Positions 33,367-43,971 are shown, counted from the first letter of the stretch. The stretch: 48,442 bases of DNA from Pseudomonadota bacterium (GCA_027624035.1 JAQBUI010000029.1:1-48442), one strand, 5' to 3'. Numbers and translations are program-made. The notes: generated by a model from the sequence alone, not told the origin.

Positions 33367-34305
33367 CTACCCTTGAAATGGCAGGTCCGACAGGTCCACA
33401 TTTCCGCCACTCAGGATCAACCCGATACGCTGCCCTTCAATCAGTTCCGGATGTGACAGCACGGCGGCAAGGGTAATCGCAGCAGATGGCTCCACCACGA
33501 TCTTCATCCGGGACCAGATCCAGGACATGGCATCCACCACAGCCGCATCGCTGACCCTGATGATGGCCGCGACGTGGGGCCCGATGATGTCAAAGTTACG
33601 CGCACCGAGGGTCGTCAATAGACCATCACACAGGCTGTCCGGCTGATGTTTTGCGACCCGGATACCGGAGCGAACCGAACGCCAGGCATCGTCGGCACCG
33701 GTTGGCTCTGCCCCATAGACGCGTATTCCTTCGCCCAGGGTCGCCAGAATGGTCCCGGCGAGCAGTCCACCACCACCAACTGGCACCACGAGGGCATCGA
33801 GGTCCGGAACCTGCCGAAGGAACTCAAGGGCAGCGGTGCCCTGCCCCGCGATAATACGGTCATCATCGTAGGGCGGCACAAAACTGGCGCCGGATTGGGC
33901 CACGACCTGGTCCAGAACCTGCTCTCGTGCTGGAAGCGTCGGCGCACATTCGATGATGTCGGCACCGTAGCCCGCAATCGCGGCTTTCTTTACCGCCCTG
34001 GCATTCGCGGGCACGACGATATGGGCCGGGATGTTGCGAATCATCGCGGCCCGGGCCAGGGCCGCGCCATGGTTTCCGGAGGAATGTGTCGCCACACCCG
34101 TCCTGACTGCGGCTTCATCCAGGCTCAGAACGGCATTCACCGCACCGCGATACTTGAACGCACCCGTGGTCTGAAAGTTCTCACACTTGAATGTCAGATC
34201 GAGGCCACTGCGAATATTGATTTCACGGCTGGACAGTACCGGCGTCTGCCTGACATGCCCCTTGATCCGTGCTGCCGCCTGCAGTACCTGCTCCGTCCCG
34301 ATCAT
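33367..34305 (-). CDS. threonine/serine dehydratase-like PLP enzyme
   Basis: Fold-type II PLP enzyme of 312 residues. The PLP lysine is in TGAFKYRGAVNA (about residue 51), the substrate loop is SSGNHGAALA, and the phosphate-binding glycine loop is PVGGGGLLAG. This short form without a regulatory ACT domain matches catabolic threonine dehydratases, serine dehydratases and eukaryotic-type serine racemases, which cannot be separated here. It is the last gene of the four-gene minus-strand operon, 18 bases after the AICAR transformylase gene. Confidence 0.9.
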   Translation of the reverse strand: MIGTEQVLQAAARIKGHVRQTPVLSSREINIRSGLDLTFKCENFQTTGAFKYRGAVNAVLSLDEAAVRTGVATHSSGNHGAALARAAMIRNIPAHIVVPANARAVKKAAIAGYGADIIECAPTLPAREQVLDQVVAQSGASFVPPYDDDRIIAGQGTAALEFLRQVPDLDALVVPVGGGGLLAGTILATLGEGIRVYGAEPTGADDAWRSVRSGIRVAKHQPDSLCDGLLTTLGARNFDIIGPHVAAIIRVSDAAVVDAMSWIWSRMKIVVEPSAAITLAAVLSHPELIEGQRIGLILSGGNVDLSDLPFQG

Positions 34306-34323
34306 GGTCCGTACCTGCAGAGC

Positions 34324-35466
34324 CTAGTGCAGAAAGCAGCGAAGGCCCGTTTCCAGCAGGCCGATACCATACTGGCGACAAGCCTGCCTGACGACCTCAT
34401 CGGCCACCGACCCACCGGGGTGCGCGATATAGCGCACATGGCTGCGCGCTGCACGATCGATGTTGTCACGGAATGGAATATAGGCATCTGAACTGAGGCA
34501 AAGACCATCGAATCCCTTCACCCAGTCAAGTTTTTCCTGCAGGGTGATCGGCTCCGGGACCGACATGAGGTTGTCGGCGAGGTCCTGGCGTTCGCTGTCA
34601 GACAGCTCTGATGACAGCAGGAACTGGTCAACCACGTTGGCTTTTTCCGGTTTCTTCAGGCCGGGCTTGAACGCCAGTTCCTGAACCCGCGGATGGTACT
34701 GCAGCATCCACTTGTCTGCCTTGTCACAAGCAAGACGGGTACAGTGAATACGCGATTGCTGCCCCGCCCCCATGCCAATCACCTGACCGTCATAGGCAAC
34801 ACAGACGCTATTGGACTGGGCGTATTTAAGAGCTGTCGTGGCCACCAGCATGGTTTCCACCACATCGTCGGGCGCTCCATCGAACAGATCTGCCGATATG
34901 GGTGTACTGTTACGTTCCTGTTCGAATCGAAAGCCGAACAGTTCACGGGTCTCGAGCTCTGGCGCTTCGTACGCCGGGTCCATCTGCAGCACAGCAAAGG
35001 CCCCGCCCTTCTTGGCCTGCAGGATTTCCAGCGCACGGGGTTCGTAGCCCGGCGCAATGATCAGGTCGGACACTTCAGACCGAAGCAGCCTGGCCAGGGA
35101 CTCATCCACGGTTTCACTGACCGCCAGCACATCGCCAAAAGAACACATGCGATCACCGCCCCGGGCACGGGCATATGCGGTGGCGACGGGCGACAGGTCC
35201 TTTACGGTCAGAAACTGCGCCTGCCGGAATGGGTCCGTGAGTGGCTTGGCAATCGCGGCGCCAGCAGGGCTGACATGCTTGAATGACGCCGCGGCGGCCT
35301 TGCCGGTAGAGCGCGACAGTTCCATCACCAGCTGCCATGCCGTCAGGGCATCCAGAAAGTTGATATAGCCGGGCGATCCATTGAGAATCGACAGCGCGTC
35401 GGTGTCTGCGGAGATGAATGCCCTCCCCTGATGCGGATTGACACCATATTTGAGTGGTTGCTTCAT
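34324..35466 (-). CDS. stand-alone AICAR transformylase (C-terminal PurH domain)
   Basis: A 380-residue protein corresponding only to the AICAR formyltransferase half of PurH/ATIC, transferring a formyl group from 10-formyltetrahydrofolate to AICAR. Seen blocks: KHVSPAGAA (catalytic Lys-His), [50 protein letters not shown] followed by SRIHCTRLA, and [12 protein letters not shown]. No N-terminal IMP cyclohydrolase domain is present and the frame starts directly before the transformylase domain. The wording resembles the animal ATIC transformylase more than the usual enterobacterial PurH, by memory. The ATG overlaps the glnS stop (ATGA). The cyclohydrolase would have to be encoded elsewhere. 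Confidence 0.92.
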   Translation of the reverse strand: MKQPLKYGVNPHQGRAFISADTDALSILNGSPGYINFLDALTAWQLVMELSRSTGKAAAASFKHVSPAGAAIAKPLTDPFRQAQFLTVKDLSPVATAYARARGGDRMCSFGDVLAVSETVDESLARLLRSEVSDLIIAPGYEPRALEILQAKKGGAFAVLQMDPAYEAPELETRELFGFRFEQERNSTPISADLFDGAPDDVVETMLVATTALKYAQSNSVCVAYDGQVIGMGAGQQSRIHCTRLACDKADKWMLQYHPRVQELAFKPGLKKPEKANVVDQFLLSSELSDSERQDLADNLMSVPEPITLQEKLDWVKGFDGLCLSSDAYIPFRDNIDRAARSHVRYIAHPGGSVADEVVRQACRQYGIGLLETGLRCFLH

Positions 35467-37154
35467 GATGATGCCTGCTCAATTTTCGCCCAACTGTCAC
35501 GAAGGCCGACGATCCGATTGAATACCGGCTGGTCCGGGGTGGAATGCCTGACGTCAAGGCAGAAGTAGCCTTCTCTTTCAAACTGAAAGCGATCATCCTC
35601 GACAGCCTGGGCGAGACTCGCTTCAACAAACCCATGCTTGACGACCAGGGAATCCGGATTGATCAGGTCCCTGTAGGCTTCCTCTGCGCCATCTGCGACA
35701 CCATCAGGATTGTCCACCGTGAACAGCGGTTCATACAGCCGAATCTCAGCCGCCAGACTGGCCCTGGCCGATACCCAGTGGATGACGCCTCTGATCTTGC
35801 GTCCCTCGGGATTGACGCCAAGCGTGGCAGGGTCGTAGCTGCACCGCAGTTCCAGGATCTCACCCTCATCGCTTCGGATTACCTCGTTCGCCCGGATCAC
35901 GTAACCACCGCGCAGCCTGACCTCGCCACCGGTCACCAGGCGCTTGTACTTGCGATTCGCCTGCTCCCTGAAGTCCGCGCGATCGATGTAGATTTCACGC
36001 CCAAAGGCCACCTGGCGGGTGCCCATGGCATCATCCTTGGGATGATTCGCGATCTCGAGCATTTCGGTTTCACCCTCGGGATAGTTTTCAATGACTACCT
36101 TCAACGGATCAATCACACCCATTCGACGGGGTGCCTGGGGGTCAAGATAGTCACGAATACAGCTTTCGAGCAGTGCGAGTTCAACATTGTTATCACTCTT
36201 GGTCACACCAATGCGCCGGCAAAAATCCCGAATGGTTGCCGCCGGATAACCCCGACGCCTCATTCCGGCAATGGTAGGGAGCCTCGGATCATCCCAGCCA
36301 TCGACGATTCCCTGCTCTACCAACTGCCTGAGCTTGCGCTTGCTCATCATCGTGTACTGCAGATTCAGTTTTGAGAACTCGATCTGCTGTGGGTGTAAGT
36401 TCATGGCCAGCTCATCCAGCACCCAGTCGTACAACGGCCGATGATCCTCAAACGACAGATCACATAGAGAGTGGGTAATACCCTCCAGCGAATCCGACAG
36501 GCAATGGGTATAGTCATACAGGGGGTAAATACACCATTGGTTCCCGGTCTGATGGTGGGCCACGTGGCGAATACGGTAGATGGTCGGGTCACGCAGGTTG
36601 ATGTTGGGTGACGCCATGTCAATTTTCAGGCGCAGCACATGTTCACCGTCCTTGAATTCGCCAGCCCTCATGCGCCTGAACAGATCCAGGTTCTCGTCCA
36701 CAGAACGATCCCGATACGGGCTGTCCTGGCCTGGTTCGGTCAGCGTTCCCCGGTACTGTCGAATCTGCTCGGCATCGAGAGAGTCCACATAGGCCTTGCC
36801 CTCACCGATGAGACGCTCGGCGAAGTCATACAGTTCCGGGAAATAGTCGGACGCATACTTTTCCTGCTGCCACTCGAAACCTAACCACGCGATATCTCGC
36901 TTGATCGCATTGATGAACTCCATACTCTCCTTGATGGGGTTCGTGTCGTCGAATCGCAGGTTGGTGGCACCGCCGAAATCCCGCGCCAGACCGAAGGATA
37001 GACAGATGGCCTTGGCGTGACCAAGGTGCAGATAACCATTGGGTTCAGGGGGGAACCGGGTCATCACGGCGCCGCCATTTTTACCCTCGGCCACATCCCG
37101 CTCGATAATATGGCGGATAAAATTGGGTGGATACTTTTCAGTCTCTTGATTCAT
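35463..37154 (-). CDS. glnS: glutaminyl-tRNA synthetase
   Basis: Class I aminoacyl-tRNA synthetase charging tRNA-Gln. From the ATG at 37154 ([12 protein letters not shown]) it is 563 residues, as in E. coli GlnS (about 554). The HIGH motif is HLGHAKA in [15 protein letters not shown], and the KMSKS-like motif is MSKRK in [12 protein letters not shown]. The C-terminal anticodon-binding beta-barrels follow. The open frame continues upstream, but that part overlaps the TSUP permease gene in another frame and is not GlnS-like. The start overlaps the permease stop (ATGA) and the stop overlaps the AICAR transformylase start, so all are cotranslated. GlnS supports a gammaproteobacterial or related origin. 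Confidence 0.97.
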   Translation of the reverse strand: MNQETEKYPPNFIRHIIERDVAEGKNGGAVMTRFPPEPNGYLHLGHAKAICLSFGLARDFGGATNLRFDDTNPIKESMEFINAIKRDIAWLGFEWQQEKYASDYFPELYDFAERLIGEGKAYVDSLDAEQIRQYRGTLTEPGQDSPYRDRSVDENLDLFRRMRAGEFKDGEHVLRLKIDMASPNINLRDPTIYRIRHVAHHQTGNQWCIYPLYDYTHCLSDSLEGITHSLCDLSFEDHRPLYDWVLDELAMNLHPQQIEFSKLNLQYTMMSKRKLRQLVEQGIVDGWDDPRLPTIAGMRRRGYPAATIRDFCRRIGVTKSDNNVELALLESCIRDYLDPQAPRRMGVIDPLKVVIENYPEGETEMLEIANHPKDDAMGTRQVAFGREIYIDRADFREQANRKYKRLVTGGEVRLRGGYVIRANEVIRSDEGEILELRCSYDPATLGVNPEGRKIRGVIHWVSARASLAAEIRLYEPLFTVDNPDGVADGAEEAYRDLINPDSLVVKHGFVEASLAQAVEDDRFQFEREGYFCLDVRHSTPDQPVFNRIVGLRDSWAKIEQASS

Positions 37155-37951
37155 GAAAACAGCGCCCCGCCGCAGGTCAGCGTCACCATGACAAACAGTA
37201 TCCATTTTAGCGTGTTCTGGCTGACGTTGATGGCAAACCTGACGCTCACCATGGCACCGACTGACATACCCACTGCCAGAACCAGCCCGGGGATCCACAG
37301 CACCTGATCCCGCAACACGAACACAATCAGCGCAACAAAGCTGAACACCGCTGTCGCAACCATCTTCAGCGCATTGGTTCGAAGCAGGTCGTAGCGCAGC
37401 CCCCCTGCCAGCGCCGCGATCAGTATGAAACCGACCCCTGCCTGGACAAAGCCACCATAGACGCCGGCACCAAACAGGCCCAGCGCGGCCCATGGCCGGT
37501 CCTTCAATTTATACGCGTCGGTACCCGGAGGAGGCGCCACCACATTGGGCGCAATGATCATCACCAGCGCCATGGTCACCATGGTGCCCAGCAAGACCGG
37601 CTTCAACACCCAGACCGGCAGATAGGAGGCGAGCAGTGCGCCAGCCAGAGCACCCGAGACGGTCGGAACCAGCACCGGCAAAATGGCACTGGAATCCAGC
37701 AGATCGTTGTTCTGAAAACCCCGGACGCCGGTCAGAGACTGCAGCAGGACCCCGACACGATTGGTCGCATTGCTGATATCGGCAGGCATGCCCAACATCA
37801 TCAGGGCAGGCACGGTCAGCATGGACCCGCCACCTGCCAGGGTGTTGACGAACCCGCCAATCAGTCCGGCGACAAGAAGGGCAGAAATGCCCAATATCGA
37901 TAGTTCGTATTCCACGGGAAGCTGCGACCGGAGTGGTTCTGACCCGGCCAT
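37151..37951 (-). CDS. TSUP family permease (TauE/SafE-like)
   Basis: Integral membrane protein of 266 residues with about eight hydrophobic segments. The TSUP signature is near the start ([20 protein letters not shown], then [15 protein letters not shown]) and repeats in the second half ([24 protein letters not shown], given here as the family duplication). TSUP proteins export or import sulfite, sulfoacetate or similar organosulfur anions; the substrate is not readable. It is first in the minus-strand operon with glnS, to which it is coupled by an ATGA overlap. Its promoter region is divergent from the DAHP synthase leader. Confidence 0.92.
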   Translation of the reverse strand: MAGSEPLRSQLPVEYELSILGISALLVAGLIGGFVNTLAGGGSMLTVPALMMLGMPADISNATNRVGVLLQSLTGVRGFQNNDLLDSSAILPVLVPTVSGALAGALLASYLPVWVLKPVLLGTMVTMALVMIIAPNVVAPPPGTDAYKLKDRPWAALGLFGAGVYGGFVQAGVGFILIAALAGGLRYDLLRTNALKMVATAVFSFVALIVFVLRDQVLWIPGLVLAVGMSVGAMVSVRFAINVSQNTLKWILFVMVTLTCGGALFS

Positions 37952-38072
37952 CCTGGTTTGAGAAGATAGCGCATGGTAACGGCGCCGCCGTCAAAGTCAA
38001 TTGATATGACCCCCATGACCGGTAACCGTCGGTACCCCCCGTCTGTGACCCAGTGGCAGGGAGACAAACTGC

Positions 38073-38100
38073 TTGCATTGCCACTATGAGGCATTATTAT
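38073..38100 (+). promoter_or_regulatory. putative promoter of the DAHP synthase leader
   Basis: TTGCAT (38073-38078), a 16-base spacer and TATTAT (38095-38100) resemble a sigma-70 promoter. Transcription would start near 38107, immediately before the first ATG of the leader frame. Predicted by eye. Confidence 0.45.
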
Positions 38101-38108
38101 ATCGGGTC

Positions 38109-38213
38109 ATGCGAACTCATCACCTGAACCACTGGCCATTTACACGCCCGGCTGGCGCCTCCACTCCCGTGGATGGCTACTGGCTGGGCTATGACTATTT
38201 TATCGACGAGTAA
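38109..38213 (+). CDS. aromatic leader peptide upstream of DAHP synthase
   Basis: A small frame (34 residues from the ATG at 38109, or 14 from the GTG at 38169) ends in GYWLGYDYFIDE-stop. In the last 12 codons it has three Tyr, one Trp and one Phe. It is followed directly by mutually exclusive hairpins and an intrinsic terminator, and then the DAHP synthase gene. This is the classical layout of a ribosome-mediated attenuator, as in trpL or pheL. The first ATG would be almost leaderless if the predicted promoter is right; the GTG start gives a trpL-sized peptide, MDGYWLGYDYFIDE. Neither has a strong ribosome-binding site, so the exact start is unsure. Confidence 0.65.
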   Translation: MRTHHLNHWPFTRPAGASTPVDGYWLGYDYFIDE

Positions 38214-38215
38214 AT

Positions 38216-38273
38216 CGCCCAAAACATCTCCGGGCGGTCATCCGCCTGGCAACAGAACCTCGATAGGCGGATG
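38216..38273 (+). promoter_or_regulatory. antiterminator and competing hairpins of the aroF attenuator
   Basis: CGCCC (38216-38220) can pair with GGGCG (38232-38236). GGCGG (38233-38237) can pair with CCGCC (38242-38246) around TCAT. CATCCGCCT (38239-38247) is perfectly complementary to AGGCGGATG (38265-38273), which lies in the loop of the terminator. The last pairing would trap the left terminator arm in a loop and let transcription continue; the first two would free it. A ribosome stalled at the Tyr/Trp/Phe codons would favour the antiterminator. Confidence 0.65.
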
Positions 38274-38291
38274 CCAATCGAGGTTTTTTTT
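38256..38291 (+). terminator. leader (attenuator) intrinsic terminator upstream of DAHP synthase
   Basis: AACCTCGAT (38256-38264) and ATCGAGGTT (38277-38285) form a perfect 9-bp stem with a 12-base loop, followed by T8 (38284-38291). It lies after the leader peptide stop and 76 bases before the DAHP synthase ATG, in the sense orientation, so it must be read through to express the gene. Confidence 0.88.
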
Positions 38292-38367
38292 GGCCTGTTT
38301 TACAGGGGTGTTTTTGTGGAAATGCTTTTGTTGGATGCAAGTCGATACGACGACGGACGAGGATTGA

Positions 38368-39474
38368 ATGACAAACCTGATTGTGGACGACCTGAACGTG
38401 CTAAGTGAAGAAACTCTGATAAGCCCCAACGAACTCAAGGCACTGGTCCCGGCGAGCGAGCAGGCGCTGGCGACTGTGACCGGTGGCCGGGTGACCATCA
38501 AGCAGATCCTGGATCGACAGGACCCAAGATTGCTGGTGATCGTCGGCCCGTGCTCCATTCATGACCTCGAGGGCGCGATGGACTATGCGCGGCGCCTTAA
38601 AGTGCTGGCTGAGGAGGTGTCGGACACACTCTTTCTGGTCATGCGGGTGTATTTCGAGAAGCCACGCACCACCGTCGGTTGGAAAGGGTTCATCAACGAC
38701 CCCCATCTCAACGACTCGTTCAATATCGATGAGGGTCTGAAGCTGGGCAGGAAGCTTCTGGTGGACCTGGCAGAGATGGGATTGCCGACCTCAACCGAGG
38801 CACTTGACCCGGTGTCACCACAATATCTTCAGGATATGATCAGCTGGAGCGCCATTGGGGCGCGGACCACCGAATCCCAGACGCATCGGGAAATGGCGAG
38901 TGGTCTTTCCTCTGCAGTGGGATTCAAGAACGGCACAGATGGCAGCCTTGAGGTCGCGATCAACGCGCTCAAGTCCGTCTCGGCTCCGCACCGGTTCCTG
39001 GGAATCAACCACGAAGGCGAGGTGGCCGTCATCCATACCCGCGGCAATACCCACGCCCATATCGTCCTGCGTGGCGGCGGCGGTCGTCCCAACTACGACA
39101 GTGTCAATGTCTCGATCTGTGAGCAACAACTGTTGAAATCAGGTATCCCGGCCAATCTCATGATCGATTGCAGCCACGAGAACTCGAGCAAGGACCACAA
39201 GCTCCAGCCGCTGGTCATGAAGGACGTCGCAAATCAGATCATAGATGGCAATCGATCCATCATCGGGCTGATGGTTGAAAGTAATCTCCATGCTGGCAAT
39301 CAATCGCTGGCCGCCGGCCGTGGCGCGCTCAAATACGGCGTGTCTGTTACCGATGCCTGTGTGGACTGGGAAACAACCGAGACGATGATGCGGGAACTGC
39401 GCAGCAACGTAAAAGGCATCATCGCGGAACGTCAGCCACTGGATCAATCGGACATCATGGAGGAGTCTGCATAG
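38368..39474 (+). CDS. aroF: 3-deoxy-7-phosphoheptulonate (DAHP) synthase, AroF-type
   Basis: First enzyme of the shikimate pathway: phosphoenolpyruvate + erythrose 4-phosphate to DAHP. The class I-alpha protein of 368 residues has VIVGPCSIHD, RVYFEKPRTTVGWKGFINDP, GFKNGTDGSLEVAINA and DGNRSIIGLMVESN. The wording (GINHEGEVAVIHTRGN, KYGVSVTDACVDWE) is nearest the Tyr-sensitive AroF of E. coli among the three paralogues, by memory. An N-terminal regulatory extension is present. The ATG follows GAGGA. The leader peptide and attenuator upstream suggest control by aromatic amino acid supply, in addition to probable feedback inhibition. Confidence 0.93.
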   Translation: MTNLIVDDLNVLSEETLISPNELKALVPASEQALATVTGGRVTIKQILDRQDPRLLVIVGPCSIHDLEGAMDYARRLKVLAEEVSDTLFLVMRVYFEKPRTTVGWKGFINDPHLNDSFNIDEGLKLGRKLLVDLAEMGLPTSTEALDPVSPQYLQDMISWSAIGARTTESQTHREMASGLSSAVGFKNGTDGSLEVAINALKSVSAPHRFLGINHEGEVAVIHTRGNTHAHIVLRGGGGRPNYDSVNVSICEQQLLKSGIPANLMIDCSHENSSKDHKLQPLVMKDVANQIIDGNRSIIGLMVESNLHAGNQSLAAGRGALKYGVSVTDACVDWETTETMMRELRSNVKGIIAERQPLDQSDIMEESA

Positions 39475-39521
39475 CGCAGCGCGCCAGGGTACTCAGGACC
39501 TGAACAGATTGGACGGGCGGG

Positions 39522-40100
39522 CTAGAAGTACGCGTTCTCGGTCACCGAATGGTCCGTGACGTCGCGTATTGCCGTCAACTCAGTGATCTGTTCAAGCAAG
39601 GTCTTCTCGACGCCCTCCTTGAGGGTCATATCCACCATTCCGCAGCCCTGACATCCACCACCAAACTGCAGGATGGCAACACTGTCCTCGACCACCTCGA
39701 CCAGGCTGACCATACCTCCATGGGCAGCCAGCGACGGATTGACCTGGCTGTGCAGGACGTAGTTGATCCGGTCCTCCAGAGGGCTGTCATCTGACACTTT
39801 GGGAACCTTGGCGCTGGGCGCCTTGATCGTCAGCTGCCCGCCCATGCGGTCACTGGCGTAATCAACCACTGCGTCCTCAAGAAAGGGGATGCTCCTGGCA
39901 TCGATCCAGCCGCTGAAACCCTGGTATTCGACCCGCTGATCCGTTTTCTGCTGCTCCCCTTCCGGGCAGTAGGCGATACAGGTCTCTGCCATCGGTGTTC
40001 CAGGGTCTGTGATGAAAATCCGGACACCAACACCGCTCGCTTCCTGTTTGCTCAGCAGTTCAACCAGGTAGGCCTGGGCTGACTCGGTAATGTCAATCAT
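39522..40100 (-). CDS. nfuA: Fe-S biogenesis protein NfuA
   Basis: Carrier that delivers [4Fe-4S] clusters to apo-proteins. The 192-residue protein has an N-terminal degenerate A-type domain ([15 protein letters not shown]) and a C-terminal Nfu domain with the cluster cysteines in [15 protein letters not shown], preceded by [10 protein letters not shown]. Length and arrangement match NfuA. It is convergent with the DAHP synthase gene and divergent from metH. [4Fe-4S] clients such as ETF-QO and sulfite reductase are encoded in the same window. Confidence 0.97.
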   Translation of the reverse strand: MIDITESAQAYLVELLSKQEASGVGVRIFITDPGTPMAETCIAYCPEGEQQKTDQRVEYQGFSGWIDARSIPFLEDAVVDYASDRMGGQLTIKAPSAKVPKVSDDSPLEDRINYVLHSQVNPSLAAHGGMVSLVEVVEDSVAILQFGGGCQGCGMVDMTLKEGVEKTLLEQITELTAIRDVTDHSVTENAYF

Positions 40101-40293
40101 GATTCCACCTTGTTTCCGTATTTTCGCATTGTAGGCGAATCCTTGATCAAAGGCTATCGCGCCTCTTCTAAGCCCCTATTTTTAAAAGGGTTTTCTATAT
40201 GAAGATGACTCATCACAATAACGAACCATCTTCAACCCGCGGCGGATGAACGCCTGCTAGACTACGCATCCAAATCCACAGCCCGACAGTCCC

Positions 40294-43200
40294 ATGACCC
40301 ACCGCGCTCACCTGCTCCGCAATGCCCTGGCCGAACGTATTCTGGTGATGGACGGTGCCATGGGGACGCTGATTCAGGACCGAAAGCTGACCGAGGCAGA
40401 CTTTCGGGGCGATCGATTCGCGGACCATCCATCGAGTCTCGCCGGCAACAATGAAATTCTGGTACTCACCCGACCCGAGGTGATCAGCGATATCCATCGG
40501 ACGTATCTTGCGGCCGGGTCGGACATCATCGAGACCAATACCTTTACGGACAATCGGGTGTCCCAGGGAGACTACGGTACCCAGAACCTCGTGTATGAAC
40601 TCAACAGGACCGCCGCCGAACTGGCACGGGCCGCCGCAGATGAATTTGAAACCATTGACAAGCCGCGTTTCGTGGCGGGTGCCATCGGACCCACCACCAG
40701 GTCGGCCAGCCTGTCACCCAACGTGAACGACCCCGGATATCGCAGTATCACCTTCGACCAACTCGTCGACGACTATGGCGAGGCCCTCGCAGGACTGATC
40801 GATGGTGGCGTGGACATCATTCTGATCGAGACCATCTTCGATGTGCTGAATTCAAAGGCCGCCATTTTTGCCTCCCTCAGTCTGCTGCAGGAGCGCGGCA
40901 TCGATATTCCCATCATGCTCTCTGGAACCATCACCGATGCCAGTGGTCGCCTGCTCTCGGGCCAGACCACCGAGGCCTTCTGGGCCTCGGTGCGCCACGC
41001 CCGCCCGGTGTCGGTCGGCTTCAACTGCGCCCTCGGTGCCGACGAACTCCGGCCCTACATCGAGTCTATTTCAAAGGTCGCGAACTGTTTCGTCAGTGCC
41101 TATCCGAACCGCGGGCTTCCCAATGAGTTTGGCGAGTACGATGAAACGGTGGACGAGATGGTGACCAGCATTGAGGGCTATGTGAAGTCCGGCCTGGTCA
41201 ATATCATCGGTGGCTGTTGCGGCACGACCGCCGAACACATCCGGGAATTCAGCAGGCTGGCAGGCACCCACCCTCCCCGTCAGGTGCCTTCTCACGAACC
41301 ACGGATGCTGCTGAGCGGGCTTGAGCCCTTCTCGGTCAGTAAGGATTCCCTGTTTGTGAATATCGGGGAACGGACTAATGTGACCGGGTCGGCACGATTC
41401 AAACGGCTGATCAAGGAAGACGACTACGAGACCGCACTCGAGGTCGCCCTGGATCAGGTAGAAAACGGGGCCCAGATCATTGACGTCAACATGGATGAGG
41501 GAATGCTGGATTCGAAAGCGGCCATGGTTCGCTTTCTGAACCTGGTGGCGGCCGAACCGGACATCAGCCGTGTTCCCGTCATGGTGGATTCCTCAAAGTG
41601 GGACATCATCGAAGCCGGCCTCAAATGTCTCCAGGGCAAGTCCATCGTCAACTCCATCAGCCTGAAGGCGGGTGAGGAAGAATTCCGGACCCAGGCGAAA
41701 TTGTGTATGAAACACGGCGCCGCGGTCGTGGTCATGGCATTTGACGAAAATGGCCAGGCCGACAATCTTGAACGCAAGAAGCAGATCTGCAAGCGCTCCT
41801 ATGACCTGCTGGTAAACGACATTGGCTTCCCACCCGAAGACATCATTTTTGACCCCAATGTGTTCGCCCTGGCAACGGGGATTGAGGAGCATAACAGCTA
41901 CGGCCTGGACTTCATCGAATGCTGCCGATACATCAAGGAGAACCTGCCTGGCGCATCCATTTCCGGTGGCATCAGCAACGTGTCGTTCTCATTCCGCGGT
42001 AATGACCAGGTGCGGGAGGCCATACATGCCGTATTCCTGTACCACGCCATCAAGGCGGGGCTCACCATGGGTATCGTCAACGCGGGGCAGCTGGCGCTGT
42101 ACGAGGAAATCCCGAGGGACCTTCGTGACCGTATCGAAGATGTGGTCCTCAACAGAACCAGCAATGGCACGGAGGCCCTGCTGCAAATCGCTGAACAGTA
42201 CAGCGGCAAGACGGGCGTTGCCAGGGTCGACGACCTGCTCTGGCGCGAAGGAACCGTCACCGAAAGGCTGGCACATGCTCTGGTCAAGGGTATCAACAAG
42301 TATGTGATTGAAGACACTGAAGAGGCACGACTCCAGGCCGATCGGCCGATAGACGTCATCGAAGGCCCGCTCATGGTGGGCATGAACGAGGTCGGCGACC
42401 TGTTTGGTGCCGGCAAGATGTTCCTGCCCCAGGTCGTCAAGAGTGCCCGGGTAATGAAGCAGGCGGTCGCCCACCTCATCCCTTACATCGAAGCGGAGAA
42501 GTCTGTCGGCGATAAACCCAAGGGCAGGATCCTGATGGCCACCGTCAAGGGCGATGTCCACGACATCGGCAAGAACATCGTGGGCGTTGTCCTGCAGTGC
42601 AACAATTACGACGTCATTGACCTGGGGGTGATGGTACCCGCCGACAGGATTCTGAAGGTCGCCAGAGAACAGCAGGTAGACATTATCGGCCTGTCTGGTC
42701 TGATCACGCCATCGCTGGACGAAATGGTCCATGTGGCAAGCGAAATGCAGCGGCAGGGTTTCAGCGTACCACTGCTCATCGGCGGTGCTACTACTTCGAA
42801 GGCGCATACCTCCGTGAAGATCGATCCCTGCTATAGCAACGACGCTACCGTCTATGTTTCCGACGCATCCCGGGCCGTCAGTGTGGCCAGCCGATTGCTA
42901 AGCGACCACGACAAGCCTGCTTTCTGCGAAGAACTCAGAATCGAATACGACAAGGTGCGAGAGCGCAACAAGAACCGTCGACCCAAGAGCAACACAAAGA
43001 GCTACGCCCAGGCCGTCGCCAACCGCCAGGTCATCGACTGGCAAAACTACCAGCCGCCCGTACCCACCTTCACGGGAACCCGGGTATTAGCTGACGTACC
43101 GCTGACTCTGCTGATCGACTATATCGACTGGACGCCGTTCTTCATTACCTGGGAACTTGCAGGCAAGTTCCCCAACATCCTCGAAGACAAGGTCGTCGGT

Positions 43201-43971
43201 GAGGCCGCCACGTCGCTGTATCAGGACGCCGTGGCCATGCTGGATCGACTCGCGACTGAAAAGCGCCTCACAGCCAGTGCCGTGATCGGCTTCTGGCCAG
43301 CCAATGGACGAGGCGATGACATCGACCTGTATACCGATAGCCACCAGAAAAAACTGCTCAGGACCCTGCATCATCTGAGACAGCAAACCGACAAACCCAA
43401 TGACGCACCGAACTTCTGCCTGGCAGATTATGTCGCCCCTGTGGAAAGCGGTATCGTGGACTATGTGGGCGGCTTCGTGGTCACCGCTGGCCTGGGCGTC
43501 GCGGAGATCGCCGCTGAGTTTGAAGCTGACAAAGATGATTACAATGCGATCCTGGTCAAGGCCCTGGCCGACCGGCTGGCAGAGGCGCTTGCCGAATATC
43601 TTCATCAGGAGGTACGCAGGAATTACTGGGGTTACGCGAGTGACGAGTCTCTGTCCAACGCTGACCTGATCGGCGAGAAATATCAGGGCATTCGTCCGGC
43701 GCCAGGCTATCCTGCCTGCCCGGATCATACCGAGAAGGCGACACTGTTCGATCTGCTCCGCCCCGGCGAGCAAATCGGGGTCCACCTGACCTCTCACTTC
43801 GCGATGGACCCGGCGGCGTCAGTCAGCGGGTTTTATTTCTCACATCCGCAGGCACGTTATTTTGGCCTGGGCAAGATTGATCGGGATCAGGTTGAAGACT
43901 ATGCGCGGCGCAAGGGAATGACGATCGAGGAAACCGAGCGATGGCTCAGCCCCAATCTGAAGTATCGCTAG
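40294..43971 (+). CDS. metH: cobalamin-dependent methionine synthase
   Basis: Transfers a methyl group from 5-methyltetrahydrofolate to homocysteine via cobalamin. The 1225-residue protein has all four modules: the homocysteine domain (about 1-330, with zinc ligands in VGFNCALGA and [13 protein letters not shown]), the pterin domain (about 350-620, [15 protein letters not shown]), the cobalamin domain (about 650-890, [13 protein letters not shown] with the axial His, and [13 protein letters not shown]) and the AdoMet activation domain ([15 protein letters not shown]). Length equals E. coli MetH. The 193-base upstream gap shows no cobalamin riboswitch that I can recognise. The gene is divergent from nfuA. 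Confidence 0.98.
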   Translation: MTHRAHLLRNALAERILVMDGAMGTLIQDRKLTEADFRGDRFADHPSSLAGNNEILVLTRPEVISDIHRTYLAAGSDIIETNTFTDNRVSQGDYGTQNLVYELNRTAAELARAAADEFETIDKPRFVAGAIGPTTRSASLSPNVNDPGYRSITFDQLVDDYGEALAGLIDGGVDIILIETIFDVLNSKAAIFASLSLLQERGIDIPIMLSGTITDASGRLLSGQTTEAFWASVRHARPVSVGFNCALGADELRPYIESISKVANCFVSAYPNRGLPNEFGEYDETVDEMVTSIEGYVKSGLVNIIGGCCGTTAEHIREFSRLAGTHPPRQVPSHEPRMLLSGLEPFSVSKDSLFVNIGERTNVTGSARFKRLIKEDDYETALEVALDQVENGAQIIDVNMDEGMLDSKAAMVRFLNLVAAEPDISRVPVMVDSSKWDIIEAGLKCLQGKSIVNSISLKAGEEEFRTQAKLCMKHGAAVVVMAFDENGQADNLERKKQICKRSYDLLVNDIGFPPEDIIFDPNVFALATGIEEHNSYGLDFIECCRYIKENLPGASISGGISNVSFSFRGNDQVREAIHAVFLYHAIKAGLTMGIVNAGQLALYEEIPRDLRDRIEDVVLNRTSNGTEALLQIAEQYSGKTGVARVDDLLWREGTVTERLAHALVKGINKYVIEDTEEARLQADRPIDVIEGPLMVGMNEVGDLFGAGKMFLPQVVKSARVMKQAVAHLIPYIEAEKSVGDKPKGRILMATVKGDVHDIGKNIVGVVLQCNNYDVIDLGVMVPADRILKVAREQQVDIIGLSGLITPSLDEMVHVASEMQRQGFSVPLLIGGATTSKAHTSVKIDPCYSNDATVYVSDASRAVSVASRLLSDHDKPAFCEELRIEYDKVRERNKNRRPKSNTKSYAQAVANRQVIDWQNYQPPVPTFTGTRVLADVPLTLLIDYIDWTPFFITWELAGKFPNILEDKVVGEAATSLYQDAVAMLDRLATEKRLTASAVIGFWPANGRGDDIDLYTDSHQKKLLRTLHHLRQQTDKPNDAPNFCLADYVAPVESGIVDYVGGFVVTAGLGVAEIAAEFEADKDDYNAILVKALADRLAEALAEYLHQEVRRNYWGYASDESLSNADLIGEKYQGIRPAPGYPACPDHTEKATLFDLLRPGEQIGVHLTSHFAMDPAASVSGFYFSHPQARYFGLGKIDRDQVEDYARRKGMTIEETERWLSPNLKYR

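Noticed and set aside
37155..37493. 113-codon N-terminal extension of glnS
   Set aside because: It overlaps the TSUP permease in another frame and does not look like GlnS; the ATG at 37154 overlaps the permease stop and begins the normal GlnS sequence.
40101..40293. Cobalamin or SAM/SAH riboswitch before metH
   Set aside because: I could not find a B12-box, SAM or SAH aptamer pattern in this 193-base gap.
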